Source: Tatumella sp. JGM91
GTDB lineage: Bacteria > Pseudomonadota > Gammaproteobacteria > Enterobacterales > Enterobacteriaceae
NCBI RefSeq assembly: GCF_018257575.1
Contig: NZ_JAERJP010000016.1
Location: 27,937 to 91,936 of the forward strand
Reading direction: 5' to 3'
DNA: 64,000 nt
The notes under the pieces are model-generated. The model did no database searches. It saw only the letters and a program-made list of their open reading frames with translations, and was not told the DNA's origin. Both the position numbers and the translations under genes were made by a program. Positions 39,200 through 52,696 of the stretch are shown here, piece after piece. The first letter of the stretch is position 1. Every line of letters begins with the position of its first letter.

Positions 39200-40225
39200 T
39201 TACGCCGGTGCTAACGTCGACTGGCGAACGACCAGGCTGGCTTCCAGTAACCGGGAGCCGCCATTGATTCGTTCTCCTTTGATGATTTCAATTAATAACG
39301 TCGCCGCTTCGCAGCCGATCTGAAAACGGGGCTGAGAAATGGTAGTCAGTGGCGGATGACTGTACCGGGCTATATCAATATCATCAAAACCGATAACAGA
39401 TAATTGCTGCGGTATTCGGATACCCAGTAATGAAGCCTGATGCATAACACCCAGTGCCATCAGATCGTTATGACAAAATACAGCATCAGGGGGATCCGGT
39501 AATCGCATCAGCCGGGATAGGGCGTCTCTGCCCGAGTCAAAGCTGAAATCACCACGGGCCAGATAATGGGGATTAATGTCAATATTGTGACGTCTCAGGG
39601 CCTGAATATAGCCTTGCTTACGATACTGGCAGTGAGAGATCGACTCGGGACCTGTCACACAGGCGATCTTTTTAACCCCCGTGTTTAACAGATAGCTGAC
39701 GGCATTGAAGGCCGAAGTCAGGTTATCGATATGTACGGTCGGGTAGTCCAGATCGGCAGAAAATTCGTTAGCCATCACCAGTGGGGGTAATTGATCACGA
39801 TGGACCAGTTCGTGTAATGGAGGGACCTGAGAACCCAGCAGCAGTAACCCGTCTATCTGCCGCGTCAGTATTTGTTCCAGAAAACCCACTTCCTGTAAAT
39901 TCTGATGGGCACAGTCACCGATTAACACCAGATACCCCTCAGCCGCTGCAGTGATCTCGATACCGCGGATCATTTCATAGAAAAACGGGTCACATATATC
40001 AGGAACGAGAATTAACAGCGTCCGGGAGTCATTTCTTTTTTGTTGCCTGGGAAGCAGGGCAGACGAATAGCCCAGTCCGGCCATCGCCTGTATCACTTTC
40101 TGACGTGCTGAAACCGACACTTTTTCCGGAGAGGCCAGGGCACGTGAAACAGTGGCTGTTGAAACACCGGCTCTTTCGGCAACATCTTTCATGGTGGCAC
40201 GAGTCGGTGGTGGATTCTGTTTCAA
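39200..40225 (-). CDS. cytR: LacI-family nucleoside repressor CytR
   Basis: CytR represses nucleoside uptake and catabolism genes together with CRP and responds to cytidine. It is 341 residues as in E. coli. The helix-turn-helix MKDVAERAGVSTATVSRALASP is N-terminal, followed by the periplasmic-binding-like domain (LLILVPDICDPFFYEMIRGI, YLVLIGDCAHQN). It lies between priA and ftsN as in E. coli. Confidence 0.95.
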   Translation of the reverse strand: MKQNPPPTRATMKDVAERAGVSTATVSRALASPEKVSVSARQKVIQAMAGLGYSSALLPRQQKRNDSRTLLILVPDICDPFFYEMIRGIEITAAAEGYLVLIGDCAHQNLQEVGFLEQILTRQIDGLLLLGSQVPPLHELVHRDQLPPLVMANEFSADLDYPTVHIDNLTSAFNAVSYLLNTGVKKIACVTGPESISHCQYRKQGYIQALRRHNIDINPHYLARGDFSFDSGRDALSRLMRLPDPPDAVFCHNDLMALGVMHQASLLGIRIPQQLSVIGFDDIDIARYSHPPLTTISQPRFQIGCEAATLLIEIIKGERINGGSRLLEASLVVRQSTLAPA

Positions 40226-40389
40226 AGCATAAACTCCCGGCAGTCAGTTAGTCATCAGATAAGGCGGTACACAACACCGCAGCTACGGCTATTGTTAGCA
40301 GATTATCTGCCGCCTCCGTTACCAGATTTGCAATAAATCACTCAGTCAGTGATGTATTTTCGTACTGTATCGCACATTGATAATGACCG

Positions 40390-42585
<2,196 letters not shown>

Positions 42586-42654
42586 TCAGTAGGCTCCGGC
42601 GAATCAAAATTGTAGTGTACACGGTGAATCCTGTCGCTGGCATGGTTAATTTAT

Positions 42655-42684
42655 TTGCATCATATCAATGAGGTTCTGTATAAT
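42655..42684 (+). promoter_or_regulatory. rpmE promoter
   Basis: TTGCAT (42655-42660), 18 bp, then TATAAT (42679-42684) make a strong sigma-70 promoter about 120 bp before rpmE. The long leader may hold the site for L31 control, but I cannot point to it. Confidence 0.7.
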
Positions 42685-42808
42685 ATAGCGCCGCTGTTGC
42701 TTGTAACGGCAGCAGTGCATCAAAAAAACATTCTTTTTTAACCGCGTGTGGTGCTGTGCAGGTTCGCCTGGCACGGAGAGCGACACGGCCTTCTACAGAG
42801 GTTCTCCC

Positions 42809-43021
42809 ATGAAACAAGGTATTCACCCGGAATATAAAGCAGTCACCATTACCTGCTCTTGCGGTAACGTTATCAACACTCACTCTACCATGGGTCACGA
42901 TGTGAACCTGGACGTATGTGGTAAATGCCACCCGTTCTACACTGGTAAACAGCGTGTTGTTGACACCGGTGGTCGTGTTGAACGTTTCAACAAACGTTTC
43001 AGCATCCCGGGTTCAAAATAA
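42809..43021 (+). CDS. rpmE: 50S ribosomal protein L31
   Basis: L31 bridges the ribosomal subunits. The start at 42809 gives 70 residues like E. coli. The zinc ligands Cys16, Cys18, Cys37 and Cys40 are all present, so this is the zinc-binding (C+) form. AGAGG lies upstream of the start. An in-frame extension upstream is not protein-like. Confidence 0.98.
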   Translation: MKQGIHPEYKAVTITCSCGNVINTHSTMGHDVNLDVCGKCHPFYTGKQRVVDTGGRVERFNKRFSIPGSK

Positions 43022-43054
43022 GTTTCTGACAGACGAGTCTGCGGATTCGGATGT

Positions 43055-43083
43055 AAAAAACCCGGCATTGCCGGGTTTTTTTT
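43055..43083. terminator. rpmE terminator (bidirectional)
   Basis: AAAAAACCCGGC-ATT-GCCGGGTTTTTTTT has A- and T-runs on both sides of a 6-bp GC stem, 33 bp after rpmE. It can also end metJ transcription from the other side. Confidence 0.95.
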
Positions 43084-43129
43084 ACCTTTTTTTACTCAGC
43101 AAAGAGTAAAACGCAGAAATTTCCCGCGA

Positions 43130-43447
43130 TCAATATTCCCATTTATCCGGGTCAATGCCCATTTCACGCATGATGACTTTCGCTTCTTCCGGAATCTCGT
43201 CGCCACGCTCTTTCCGCAGATCATTATCATCCGGTAACGGTTGTCCGGTAAATGCATGCAAAAATGCCTCACACAGCAATTCACTGTTGGTGGCATGGCG
43301 CAGGTTGTTTACCTGGCGGCGAGTCCGCTCATCAGTCAGAATTTTAAGTACTTTCAGAGGGATAGAGACGGTAATTTTCTTTACCTGCTCACTTTTTTTG
43401 CCATGCTCAGCATAAGGGCTGATATATTCGGCATTCCATTCAGCCAT
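43130..43447 (-). CDS. metJ: methionine repressor MetJ
   Basis: MetJ is a ribbon-helix-helix repressor that binds tandem 8-bp met boxes with S-adenosylmethionine as corepressor. It is 105 residues as in E. coli ([25 protein letters not shown], beta-ribbon [27 protein letters not shown]). It is divergent from metBL across its operator. E. coli has yiiX between rpmE and metJ; it is absent here. Confidence 0.98.
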   Translation of the reverse strand: MAEWNAEYISPYAEHGKKSEQVKKITVSIPLKVLKILTDERTRRQVNNLRHATNSELLCEAFLHAFTGQPLPDDNDLRKERGDEIPEEAKVIMREMGIDPDKWEY

Positions 43448-43625
43448 GGGGTACCTTAATTAATAAAAAGTTAACTTGCCGGGTTCAGCTAATTATGCCA
43501 GATATCTGCATTATAGTTTTGCCTCAACAGGTAAATGGTTAACTGTCATAGTAGCAATTATGGCGATATCTGACTTTACCGGCTAATTTTAGCGTTTCTT
43601 GCTCTATTGCTCAATCTGTACTCAC

Positions 43626-43657
43626 AGACATTTAGATGTCTAGATGTGTTGACGTCC
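43626..43657. promoter_or_regulatory. four tandem met boxes (metJ/metB operator)
   Basis: Consecutive 8-mers AGACATTT, AGATGTCT, AGATGTGT and TGACGTCC match the MetJ consensus AGACGTCT at 5-7 of 8 positions each and are in exact 8-bp phase. They lie between divergent metJ and metB, 54-85 bp before metB. Confidence 0.9.
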
Positions 43658-43710
43658 AATGCATGGGTGTTATTCTGTACGCCTTTCCCCTTTTCAGTGA
43701 AAAATACGCC

Positions 43711-44871
43711 ATGACACATAAGCAAGCGACCATCGCAGTCCGTAGCGGTTTGAATGATGACGAGCAATATGGCTGCGTAGTGCCGCCAATTCATCTTTCC
43801 AGTACCTATAATTTTGTGGATTTTAATCAGCCAAGAGCCCACGATTATTCACGCCGCGGAAATCCGACCCGTGATGTGGTACAGCAGGCGCTGGCAAAAC
43901 TGGAAGGCGGCGCCGGGGCGGTGTTAACCAATACCGGAATGTCGGCGATCCTGCTGGTGACCACAGTTTTTCTGAAACCGGGAGATTTACTGGTCGCTCC
44001 TCACGATTGCTATGGTGGCAGCTATCGGTTATTCGATAGCCTGAGTAAGCGCGGTGCTTTCAGGGTTAAATTTGTCGATCAGGGGGATCCTCAGGCACTG
44101 GCGGAAGCAATGGCTGAAGGCCCGAAACTGGTACTGGTAGAAAGTCCGAGTAATCCGCTGTTACGGGTAGTGGATATTGAAGCTATTTGCCGGGCGGCCA
44201 AAGCAGCCGGAGCGGTCTCGGTAGTTGACAATACTTTCCTCAGCCCGGTATTACAGAATCCGCTATCACTGGGGGCCGATCTGGTGGTGCATTCCTGCAC
44301 CAAATACCTGAACGGACACTCTGATGTGGTCGCGGGCACCGTGATTGCAAAAGACCCTGAACGGGTCACTGAACTGGCGTGGTGGGCGAACAATATTGGT
44401 GTGACCGGCGCTGCATTTGACAGTTATCTGTTGTTACGCGGATTACGTACCCTCGGGCCGAGGATGGCGGCTGCCCAGCGTAATGCACAGGCGATTGTTG
44501 ATGCGCTGAAGAAACAACCGCTGGTGAAAAAACTGTATCATCCTTCGCTGCCTGACAACCCGGGCCATGAATTTGCCCGGCGTCAACAGAGGGGTTTTGG
44601 CGCTATGCTAAGCTTCGAACTCGATGGCGACGAACAGACCGTGAGAACCTTTCTGAAATCACTCTCCTTGTTTACACTGGCGGAGTCACTGGGTGGTGTG
44701 GAAAGCCTTATTTCTCACGCTGCAACCATGACCCATGCCGGTATGTCATCTGAGGCGCGGGCTGCGGCAGGTATTTCTGATACTTTATTGCGGGTATCTG
44801 TCGGTATCGAAGACCATGAAGATTTAGTTGCTGACCTGGAAAATGCATTTCGGGTGGCAGCAAAGGGGTAA
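43711..44871 (+). CDS. metB: cystathionine gamma-synthase
   Basis: MetB joins O-succinylhomoserine and cysteine to cystathionine with PLP. The start at 43711 (MTHKQATIAVRSGLNDDEQYG) gives 386 residues as in E. coli; a longer start at 43636 would run through the met boxes. The PLP lysine motif is HSCTKYLNGHSDVV. metL follows after 2 bp. Confidence 0.98.
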   Translation: MTHKQATIAVRSGLNDDEQYGCVVPPIHLSSTYNFVDFNQPRAHDYSRRGNPTRDVVQQALAKLEGGAGAVLTNTGMSAILLVTTVFLKPGDLLVAPHDCYGGSYRLFDSLSKRGAFRVKFVDQGDPQALAEAMAEGPKLVLVESPSNPLLRVVDIEAICRAAKAAGAVSVVDNTFLSPVLQNPLSLGADLVVHSCTKYLNGHSDVVAGTVIAKDPERVTELAWWANNIGVTGAAFDSYLLLRGLRTLGPRMAAAQRNAQAIVDALKKQPLVKKLYHPSLPDNPGHEFARRQQRGFGAMLSFELDGDEQTVRTFLKSLSLFTLAESLGGVESLISHAATMTHAGMSSEARAAAGISDTLLRVSVGIEDHEDLVADLENAFRVAAKG

Positions 44872-44873
44872 GC

Positions 44874-47309
44874 ATGACAATTTCATCAGACTGTGTGGCG
44901 TCCGGAATGAGACAACTGCATAAATTCGGGGGCAGCAGCCTGGCTGACGCAAAATGTTATCAGCGGGTCGCCGGGATTATGGCGGAGTATAGCCACCCCG
45001 GCGACCTGATGGTGGTGTCTGCCGCAGGAAGTACCACCAATCAACTGATTAGCTGGCTGAAACTCAGTAACACAGACCGCCTGTCTGCGCATCAGGTTCA
45101 GCAAAATTTACGTCGTTTTCAGACCGGACTGATGAGCAGCGTTCTGCCGGCCGAACAGGCAGACCCCTTGATTCAGACGTTTATTCATGACCTTGAACGT
45201 CTGGCAGTCCTGCTGGACAGCCCCGTCACCGATGCTGTCTATGCTGAAGTCGTGGGACATGGTGAAATCTGGTCAGCACGTTTAATGGCGGCGTTGTTAT
45301 CACAGCAGGATATGAATACTCGCTGGCTGGATGCCCGGCAATTTTTATATGCAGAGCGTTCAGCCCAGCCGGAAGTGAATGAGACGGAATCCCGTCAGCG
45401 GTTGCAGCAGCTGCTGGCGGAATGCGCAGGTCAGCGGGTAGTGATCACCGGTTTTATTGCGCGTAACCAGGCAGGAGAAACTGTATTGCTGGGGCGTAAC
45501 GGTTCTGACTATTCTGCTACCCAGATTGGCGCCCTGGCCGGGGCAGGGCGGGTGACTATCTGGAGTGATGTTGCCGGGGTGTACAGTGCTGACCCGCGGA
45601 AAGTCTCTGATGCCTGCCTGTTACCTTTGCTGAGACTGGATGAAGCCAGTGAGCTCGCCAGGCTGGCGGCGCCTGTATTGCATACCCGTACTCTGCAACC
45701 GGTTTCTGCCAGTGATATTGATCTGCAGTTACGTTGCAGTTATCAGCCTGAGCAGGGATCGACGCGTATTGAGCGGGTACTTGCTTCCGGCACCGGTGCC
45801 CGTATTGTTACCAGCCATGATGATGTGTGTCTGATTGAAATTGAAATCGCGAAGCAGCATGACTTTGCTGCCCTGAAAAAAGAGGCTGAACTGCTGCTGG
45901 CCCGTGCTCAGCTGCGCCCTCTTGCCAGCGGAACGCATCCGGATCGCTACCTGCTACAACTCTGCTATACCTCGGAAGTGGTGGACAGTGCACTGGCTTT
46001 GCTGCAGAGCAGCGGCCTGCCGGTAAATGTCCGTTTACGTAACGGGCTGGCACTGGTCGCTATGGTCGGGGCCGGTGTCGTCCGCAATCCGTTACATGCC
46101 CACCGTTTCTGGCAGCAAATCAAGGACCAGCCGGTCGAGTTTGTCTGGCAGTCAGAGCAAAATATCAGCCTGGTTGCGGTATTGCGTTGCGGGCCGACAC
46201 AGCACCTGATACAGGGGCTCCATCAGTCGCTGTTCGGCGCGGAGAAACGTATCGGGCTGGTTCTGTTTGGTAAAGGGAATATAGGTTCACGCTGGCTGGA
46301 ATTATTTGCCCGTGAACAGGAAAACCTGTCCGGACGAACCGGCTTTGAGTTTGTGCTGGCCGGTGTGGCCGACAGCCGGAAAAGCCTGCTGAATTATGAA
46401 GGGCTGGATGCCAGCCGTACCCTGGCTTTTTTTGAGGATGAATCAGAGCTTCGTGATGAAGAGTCACTATTCTTATGGATGCGGGACCATCCTTTTGATG
46501 ACCTTGTCGTACTGGATGTTACCGCCGACAGCCGTATTGCTGAGCAGTATCTGGATTTCGCCAGTTACGGCTTTCATGTGATTAGTGCTAACAAAGTGGC
46601 CGGTTCATCAGACAGTACTCACTGGCGCCAAATTCGCGATGCCTTCAAACGGACAGGGCGTCACTGGTTATACAATGCTACTGTCGGCGCAGGGTTACCG
46701 ATTAACTATGCCGTACGTGATCTGCGGGATAGCGGTGACTCAATATTGTCCCTCAGTGGTATTTTTTCCGGCACCTTATCGTGGTTATTCCTGCAATATG
46801 ACGGAACGGTACCTTTTACCGAGCTGGTCGACCAGGCCTGGCAGCAGGGGCTGACAGAGCCTGATCCGCGGGTAGACCTCTCAGGGCAGGATGTTATGCG
46901 CAAGCTGGTGATCCTTGCCCGTGAAGCTGGTTATGATATTGAGCCGCATCAGGTCAGGGTAGAATCCCTGGTACCGGAGCATTGCGCTGAAGCATCGGTT
47001 GATCATTTCTTTGAAAATGCGGATGAACTGGATGAGCAAATGCTGCAACGCTATGAGGCAGCGGCTGAGATGGGTCTGGTACTGCGTTATGTCGCACGGT
47101 TTGATGCCAGCGGTAAAGCCAGAGTCGGAGTTGAAGCCGTCAGGTCTGATCACCCGCTCGCGGCCTTACTACCCTGTGATAATGTGTTTGCGATTGAAAG
47201 TCGCTGGTACCGGGATAATCCGTTGATTATCCGCGGCCCGGGTGCCGGACGTGATGTCACCGCAGGGGCGATCCAGTCGGATATCAACCGGCTGGCCCAG
47301 TTACTCTGA
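44874..47309 (+). CDS. metL: bifunctional aspartokinase II / homoserine dehydrogenase II
   Basis: MetL catalyses the first and third steps from aspartate to homoserine for methionine synthesis. The 811-residue protein has the kinase domain (LHKFGGSSLADAKCY; LGRNGSDYSATQIGAL), a regulatory middle, and the dehydrogenase domain from about 460 (LVLFGKGNIGSRWLELFAR; ATVGAGLPINYAVRDL). It is cotranscribed with metB. Confidence 0.98.
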   Translation: MTISSDCVASGMRQLHKFGGSSLADAKCYQRVAGIMAEYSHPGDLMVVSAAGSTTNQLISWLKLSNTDRLSAHQVQQNLRRFQTGLMSSVLPAEQADPLIQTFIHDLERLAVLLDSPVTDAVYAEVVGHGEIWSARLMAALLSQQDMNTRWLDARQFLYAERSAQPEVNETESRQRLQQLLAECAGQRVVITGFIARNQAGETVLLGRNGSDYSATQIGALAGAGRVTIWSDVAGVYSADPRKVSDACLLPLLRLDEASELARLAAPVLHTRTLQPVSASDIDLQLRCSYQPEQGSTRIERVLASGTGARIVTSHDDVCLIEIEIAKQHDFAALKKEAELLLARAQLRPLASGTHPDRYLLQLCYTSEVVDSALALLQSSGLPVNVRLRNGLALVAMVGAGVVRNPLHAHRFWQQIKDQPVEFVWQSEQNISLVAVLRCGPTQHLIQGLHQSLFGAEKRIGLVLFGKGNIGSRWLELFAREQENLSGRTGFEFVLAGVADSRKSLLNYEGLDASRTLAFFEDESELRDEESLFLWMRDHPFDDLVVLDVTADSRIAEQYLDFASYGFHVISANKVAGSSDSTHWRQIRDAFKRTGRHWLYNATVGAGLPINYAVRDLRDSGDSILSLSGIFSGTLSWLFLQYDGTVPFTELVDQAWQQGLTEPDPRVDLSGQDVMRKLVILAREAGYDIEPHQVRVESLVPEHCAEASVDHFFENADELDEQMLQRYEAAAEMGLVLRYVARFDASGKARVGVEAVRSDHPLAALLPCDNVFAIESRWYRDNPLIIRGPGAGRDVTAGAIQSDINRLAQLL

Positions 47310-47317
47310 TCTGTGTC

Positions 47318-47347
47318 GGGCAGAGTGATTCTCTGCCCTTATTTTTT
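47318..47347 (+). terminator. metBL intrinsic terminator
   Basis: GGGCAGAG-TGATT-CTCTGCCC followed by TTATTTTTT, starting 9 bp after the metL stop. Confidence 0.93.
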
Positions 47348-47474
47348 CCTGCTGCCAGAGGTCTTGCTGGCCTGTATCACGCCCCCCCACCTGCACCCTG
47401 TATGAATTTCCGTCAGCATAACATGCTGATAATTCAGTTGACCCTGCTGTCTGAATTCGTCAACTTAAGCATCC

Positions 47475-47506
47475 AGACGTCTAAACGTTTAGATGTTCAA
47501 ATTTGA
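47475..47506. promoter_or_regulatory. tandem met boxes upstream of metF
   Basis: AGACGTCT (a perfect consensus box, 47475-47482), AAACGTTT and AGATGTTC follow in 8-bp phase, and a weaker AAATTTGA may be a fourth. They end about 30 bp before the metF start, where MetJ would block transcription. Confidence 0.9.
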
Positions 47507-47522
47507 CAGCAGCGGTGATTGA

Positions 47523-48434
<912 letters not shown>

Positions 48435-48444
48435 GGGGATCTAT

Positions 48445-48474
48445 CCGGCAGGGCAACGCGGGCACCCTTGCCGG
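48445..48474. terminator. hairpin between metF and ppc
   Basis: CCGGCAGGG and CCCTTGCCGG pair with one bulge around an 11-nt loop, in the 68-bp gap of the convergent genes. The U-tract (GTTATTAT) is weak, so it is a probable terminator. Confidence 0.6.
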
Positions 48475-48502
48475 GTTATTATCTGAAAGCCTGTGGGTTA
48501 TA

Positions 48503-51154
48503 TCAGCCAGTATTACGCATTCCTGCCGCAATCCCGGCAATTGTCACCATCAGGGCCTGTTCAACCGACGGATCCGCCGGTTCGCCTGCGGCTTCTGCGG
48601 CCCGTGAACGGTGCAGTAATTCTGCCTGCAATACATTCAGGGGATCCGTATACACGTTACGTAACGCAATCGATTCTGCAATCCATGGCTGATCTGCCAT
48701 CAGATGTGCATCGTTGGAGATAGTCAGTACCGTTTTAATATCTTTCTCCAGTTGCTCACGCAGCTGTTTACCCAGTGGCCAGAGTGACGGGTCAACCAGT
48801 CGCTGATCATAATATTCAGCCAGCCATAAATCAGCTTTGGCAAACACCATCTCCAGCATACCGATGCGGGTTGAGAAAAACGGCCAGTCACGGCACATAG
48901 CTTCCAGCGCATTTTGCTGACCTTTGGCCATGGCGTTTTGCAGGGCGGCACCTGCTCCCAGCCATGCCGGCAGCATCAGGCGGTTTTGCGTCCATGCGAA
49001 AATCCACGGGATCGCCCGTAATGATTCAACACCACCGGTCGGACGGCGTTTCGCGGGCCGGGAACCCAGAGGCAATTTACCCAGTTCCTGCTCCGGGGTT
49101 GCTGCACGAAAATAGGCAACGAAGCCCGGGTGTTCCCTGACATAATCACGATACATTGCACAGGAATCTTCTGACAGCTGATCCATAATGTTCTGCCATT
49201 CCGGTTTCGGTTCCGGCGGAGGCAGCAGGTTGGCTTCCAGAATGGCTCCGGTGTACAGAGACAGGCTGGCAATAGTGACCTCCGGCAATCCGAATTTGAA
49301 ACGGATCATTTCCCCCTGTTCAGTCACGCGCAGGCCACCTTTCAGGCTGCCCGGAGGTTGTGATAGTAAAGCTGCCTGGGCAGGCGCCCCGCCCCGGCCG
49401 ATAGAACCACCGCGGCCATGGAACAGGGTTAAGGCTATACCGGCTTTTTCGCAGGTTTTAATCAGCGCATCCTGTGCCTGATACTGCGCCCAGCTGGCGG
49501 CCATTACCCCGGCATCTTTGGCAGAATCAGAATAACCAATCATCACCATCTGTTTGCCCTGGATAAATCCGCGATACCAGTCGATGTTTAGCAGCTGAGT
49601 CATTACATCATTGGCATTATTCAGGTCATCAAGGGTTTCGAAAAGTGGTGCCACCGGCAGTGCGTAGCGGATACCGGCTTCCTTCAGCAGCAGGTGAACC
49701 GCCAGAACATCGGAAGGTGTTTTAGCCATCGAAATGACGTAAGCAGCAATCGAACCCTGTGGAACCTCAGCAGCTACACGACAGGTTTCCAGAACCTCGC
49801 GGGTCTCCTCGCTGGCTTCCCATTGCTGCGGCAACAGTGGACGTTTGGAGTTGAGTTCGCGGATAAGGAAAGCCTGTTTATCTGTTTCTGACCAGCTTTC
49901 GTAATCACCTAATCCCAGATAGCGGGTAATCTCTGCCAGTGCTTCCGTATGGCGGGTGCTTTCCTGACGCAAATCAATACGTACCAGTGGTACGCCGAAA
50001 CACTTAATCCGGCGCAGTGTATCCAGTAACTGACCATTAGCGATAATTCCCATACCGCATTGTTGTAAGGACTGATAAATAGCGAATAACGGGTCCCACA
50101 GTTGATCGTTGGTCACCAGTAAATCTGTCGGGCGGCCCGGATAATCACCTTTCAGACGGCGTTCCAGGTAAGCCTGGGTATTGATCAGCTGGCTGCGGAT
50201 ACGTTTCAGAATCACCCGGTAAGGTTCCAGTGCTTGCGGATCGCCACACAACGTTCTGACCTCATCACTACAGACTGACATGGATAGCTCGGAAATCAGC
50301 ACTCCGATATCACGTAAGAACATATCTGCGGCTTTCCAGCGGCTTAGCTGAATAACATGTCGGGTGACCGGGGCGGTAACATTCGGGTTGCCATCACGAT
50401 CCCCTCCCATCCATGAAGTAAACGTTACCGGGACAAAATCGACCGGCAATCGAATGCCAAAGGTTTCCTCTGCCTGCTCATTCAGCTCACGCAGAAATGC
50501 CGGAACGCCGTCCCACAGGCTGTTCTCTACGACGGCAAACCCCCATTTTGCCTCATCTACCGGTGTCGGACGCACTTTACGTATTTCGTCCGTATGCCAG
50601 GCCTGGGCGACTAACTGGCGTAAGCGACGCATAATGCTGTTACGTTCATGATCCGTCAGATCGGCATGATCCAGTTGTTGCAGGCAGCTGTTCACTTCAA
50701 CCAGTTTATGGATCAAGGTACGGCGGGTAATTTCGGTCGGATGCGCGGTCAGGACCAGTTCGATAGATAACGATTCAATAGCCTGCAGGATGTCAGATTC
50801 TGATAATTTTTTTTGCTGTTTTAGCCGTTCAAAAGCCTGTTTCAGCAGTTCCGGGTTATTAGCCCCCTGGGACTGGTGGGAAATCGTCTGATATTGCTCG
50901 GCGACATTGGTCAGATTCAGAAACTGGCTGAACGCTCTGGCGACGGGTAATAATTCATCATTAGATAAGTTTTGCAGGGTCGAAAGCAACGCCTGACGAT
51001 CGGAATCATGTCCGGCACGGGATGACTTGGAAAGCTTACGTATCCTTTCCACCTTGTCGAGAATATTTGCCCCTGACGCATCCTTCACTGTATCCCCGAG
51101 CAGTTTACCCAGCATACTGACGTTACTTCGCATTGCAGAATATTGTTCGTTCAT
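48503..51154 (-). CDS. ppc: phosphoenolpyruvate carboxylase
   Basis: Ppc forms oxaloacetate from PEP and bicarbonate. It is 883 residues, identical in length to E. coli. The catalytic His region [14 protein letters not shown], the glycine-rich [14 protein letters not shown] and the C-terminal ending MRNTG are present. It follows argE on the same strand after 227 bp with a terminator hairpin between, so it has its own promoter. Confidence 0.98.
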   Translation of the reverse strand: MNEQYSAMRSNVSMLGKLLGDTVKDASGANILDKVERIRKLSKSSRAGHDSDRQALLSTLQNLSNDELLPVARAFSQFLNLTNVAEQYQTISHQSQGANNPELLKQAFERLKQQKKLSESDILQAIESLSIELVLTAHPTEITRRTLIHKLVEVNSCLQQLDHADLTDHERNSIMRRLRQLVAQAWHTDEIRKVRPTPVDEAKWGFAVVENSLWDGVPAFLRELNEQAEETFGIRLPVDFVPVTFTSWMGGDRDGNPNVTAPVTRHVIQLSRWKAADMFLRDIGVLISELSMSVCSDEVRTLCGDPQALEPYRVILKRIRSQLINTQAYLERRLKGDYPGRPTDLLVTNDQLWDPLFAIYQSLQQCGMGIIANGQLLDTLRRIKCFGVPLVRIDLRQESTRHTEALAEITRYLGLGDYESWSETDKQAFLIRELNSKRPLLPQQWEASEETREVLETCRVAAEVPQGSIAAYVISMAKTPSDVLAVHLLLKEAGIRYALPVAPLFETLDDLNNANDVMTQLLNIDWYRGFIQGKQMVMIGYSDSAKDAGVMAASWAQYQAQDALIKTCEKAGIALTLFHGRGGSIGRGGAPAQAALLSQPPGSLKGGLRVTEQGEMIRFKFGLPEVTIASLSLYTGAILEANLLPPPEPKPEWQNIMDQLSEDSCAMYRDYVREHPGFVAYFRAATPEQELGKLPLGSRPAKRRPTGGVESLRAIPWIFAWTQNRLMLPAWLGAGAALQNAMAKGQQNALEAMCRDWPFFSTRIGMLEMVFAKADLWLAEYYDQRLVDPSLWPLGKQLREQLEKDIKTVLTISNDAHLMADQPWIAESIALRNVYTDPLNVLQAELLHRSRAAEAAGEPADPSVEQALMVTIAGIAAGMRNTG

Positions 51155-51347
51155 GTGGCCCTGACACCCTATGCTATTTATGTGAGTTTGTTACCCGTCC
51201 TGCATAACCCTGTCTTTTATCTAGCCATGTAACGTACGATTCGTCAAATGACTTGATCGTGATCACATACATCCCAACTTATTGAATTTAATAAAATTTG
51301 AAAAACAGGCTATTTAATAAGTTATTCTTATAAAAAGGGAAATATCA

Positions 51348-51373
51348 CCGGGCAGTGAATAATAACTGCCCGG
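51348..51373 (-). terminator. argE terminator
   Basis: CCGGGCAGT and ACTGCCCGG form a 9-bp stem with an 8-nt loop. On the - strand the following sequence TGATATTTCCCTTTTTAT is moderately U-rich. It separates argE from ppc. Confidence 0.7.
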
Positions 51374-51381
51374 CGGAAAGG

Positions 51382-52530
51382 TCACTGGCAAAAATGATGA
51401 ACGACACGTTCGATTAACTGACGGGTAGGGTTGATAAATGCTGTGTCGAGATATTCATCTGGCTGATGGGCCTGCTCAATAGAACCGGGCCCCAGTACCA
51501 GGGTAGGGCATAGCTGTTGGATAAAAGGGGCTTCGGTACAATAGTTAACAATTTCTGTGTCGGTCCCCAGCAGTTTTTCAATGACCGCGACCAGTCCGTG
51601 ATGACGGGGACATTCATAGCCCGGAATGGGCGGATGCAGATCACTGATTGTCAGCCGGCCCGGCCAGCGCTCACTGACCGGTGCCAGACTTTCCAGCAGT
51701 AATTCATGTAAATCAGGCAGTGCCATGCCGGGCAATGGGCGCAGGTCCATATGCAGTTCGCAACAGGCACAGATCCGGTTCGGAGAATCTCCGCCATGAA
51801 TTGCTCCGAAGTTCATGGTCGGATAAGGAATGACAAAGCCGTCATGGTGATATTTCTCTTTCAGTGTGTTACGCAGGCCAGTCAGGTGCCCGATGGCATC
51901 ATGCATCAGTTCAATCGCATTGACACCCCGCTCAGGATCACTGGAATGCCCCGATTGTCCCTGAATACGGATAGCTTTTGACAGATGCCCTTTATGCGCC
52001 CTTACCGGTTTCAGAGACGTCGGTTCACCGATAATCGCACAATCAGGTCGCAGGCTGGTGGTACGTGCGAAATAGCTGGCCCCTGCCATAGTGGTTTCTT
52101 CGTCAGCGGTAGCCAGAATATACAGCGGTTTTTTCAGCCGTGTAATATCCACATCACGCAGGGTATCGAGAATAAAAGCAAAAAATCCTTTCATATCTGC
52201 GGTACCCAGCCCGTATAGCTTATTGTCCCGCTCTGTCAGCGTAAAAGGGTCCTGTGACCAGCGCCCGTCATCAAAGGGGACAGTATCCGTGTGGCCTGCC
52301 AGCATCAGTCCGCCTGAACCCTTACCGGCACGGGCCAGCAGGTTAAATTTATTGCGTGTTTCCGGCACAGGCTGCACTTCCGTATGGAAACCCAGATCGC
52401 GAAACCACCCGGCCAGCAGATTAATCAGCGCCTCATTACTCTGATCCAGCGCGGGTTCTGTCGTACTGACCGACGGTGTGGCAATTAACTGACGATAAAG
52501 CTCAATAAAAGGCGGTAATTTTATCTTCAC
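51382..52530 (-). CDS. argE: acetylornithine deacetylase
   Basis: ArgE removes the acetyl group from N-acetylornithine. It is 382 residues (E. coli 383) of the M20 metallopeptidase fold. Zinc-ligand motifs are seen: [31 protein letters not shown], and the late His in [15 protein letters not shown]. It is divergent from argCBGH across paired ARG boxes. Confidence 0.97.
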   Translation of the reverse strand: MKIKLPPFIELYRQLIATPSVSTTEPALDQSNEALINLLAGWFRDLGFHTEVQPVPETRNKFNLLARAGKGSGGLMLAGHTDTVPFDDGRWSQDPFTLTERDNKLYGLGTADMKGFFAFILDTLRDVDITRLKKPLYILATADEETTMAGASYFARTTSLRPDCAIIGEPTSLKPVRAHKGHLSKAIRIQGQSGHSSDPERGVNAIELMHDAIGHLTGLRNTLKEKYHHDGFVIPYPTMNFGAIHGGDSPNRICACCELHMDLRPLPGMALPDLHELLLESLAPVSERWPGRLTISDLHPPIPGYECPRHHGLVAVIEKLLGTDTEIVNYCTEAPFIQQLCPTLVLGPGSIEQAHQPDEYLDTAFINPTRQLIERVVHHFCQ

Positions 52531-52555
52531 TGTTGACGGTCCTTGCGTTAGGATG

Positions 52556-52594
52556 TGTCAATATTCATGCATTAATTATGAATAAAAATACATT
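52556..52594. promoter_or_regulatory. paired ARG boxes (ArgR operator)
   Basis: Two 18-bp sites, TGTCAATATTCATGCATT (52556-52573) and TATGAATAAAAATACATT (52577-52594), lie exactly 3 bp apart. Both resemble the ArgR consensus WNTGAATWWWWATTCANW, the second closely. The 3-bp spacing is the one ArgR hexamers use. They sit 26-64 bp before argE and about 103 bp before argC. Confidence 0.88.
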
Positions 52595-52696
52595 ATGGCC
52601 TGAAGTATGTGAACTATTTTTGCTCACGAAGGCAATCCGTAAGGCGGTAGATACCGTCAGCTGAAATATAGACTTACGTATAAGGTACACAGCCTG

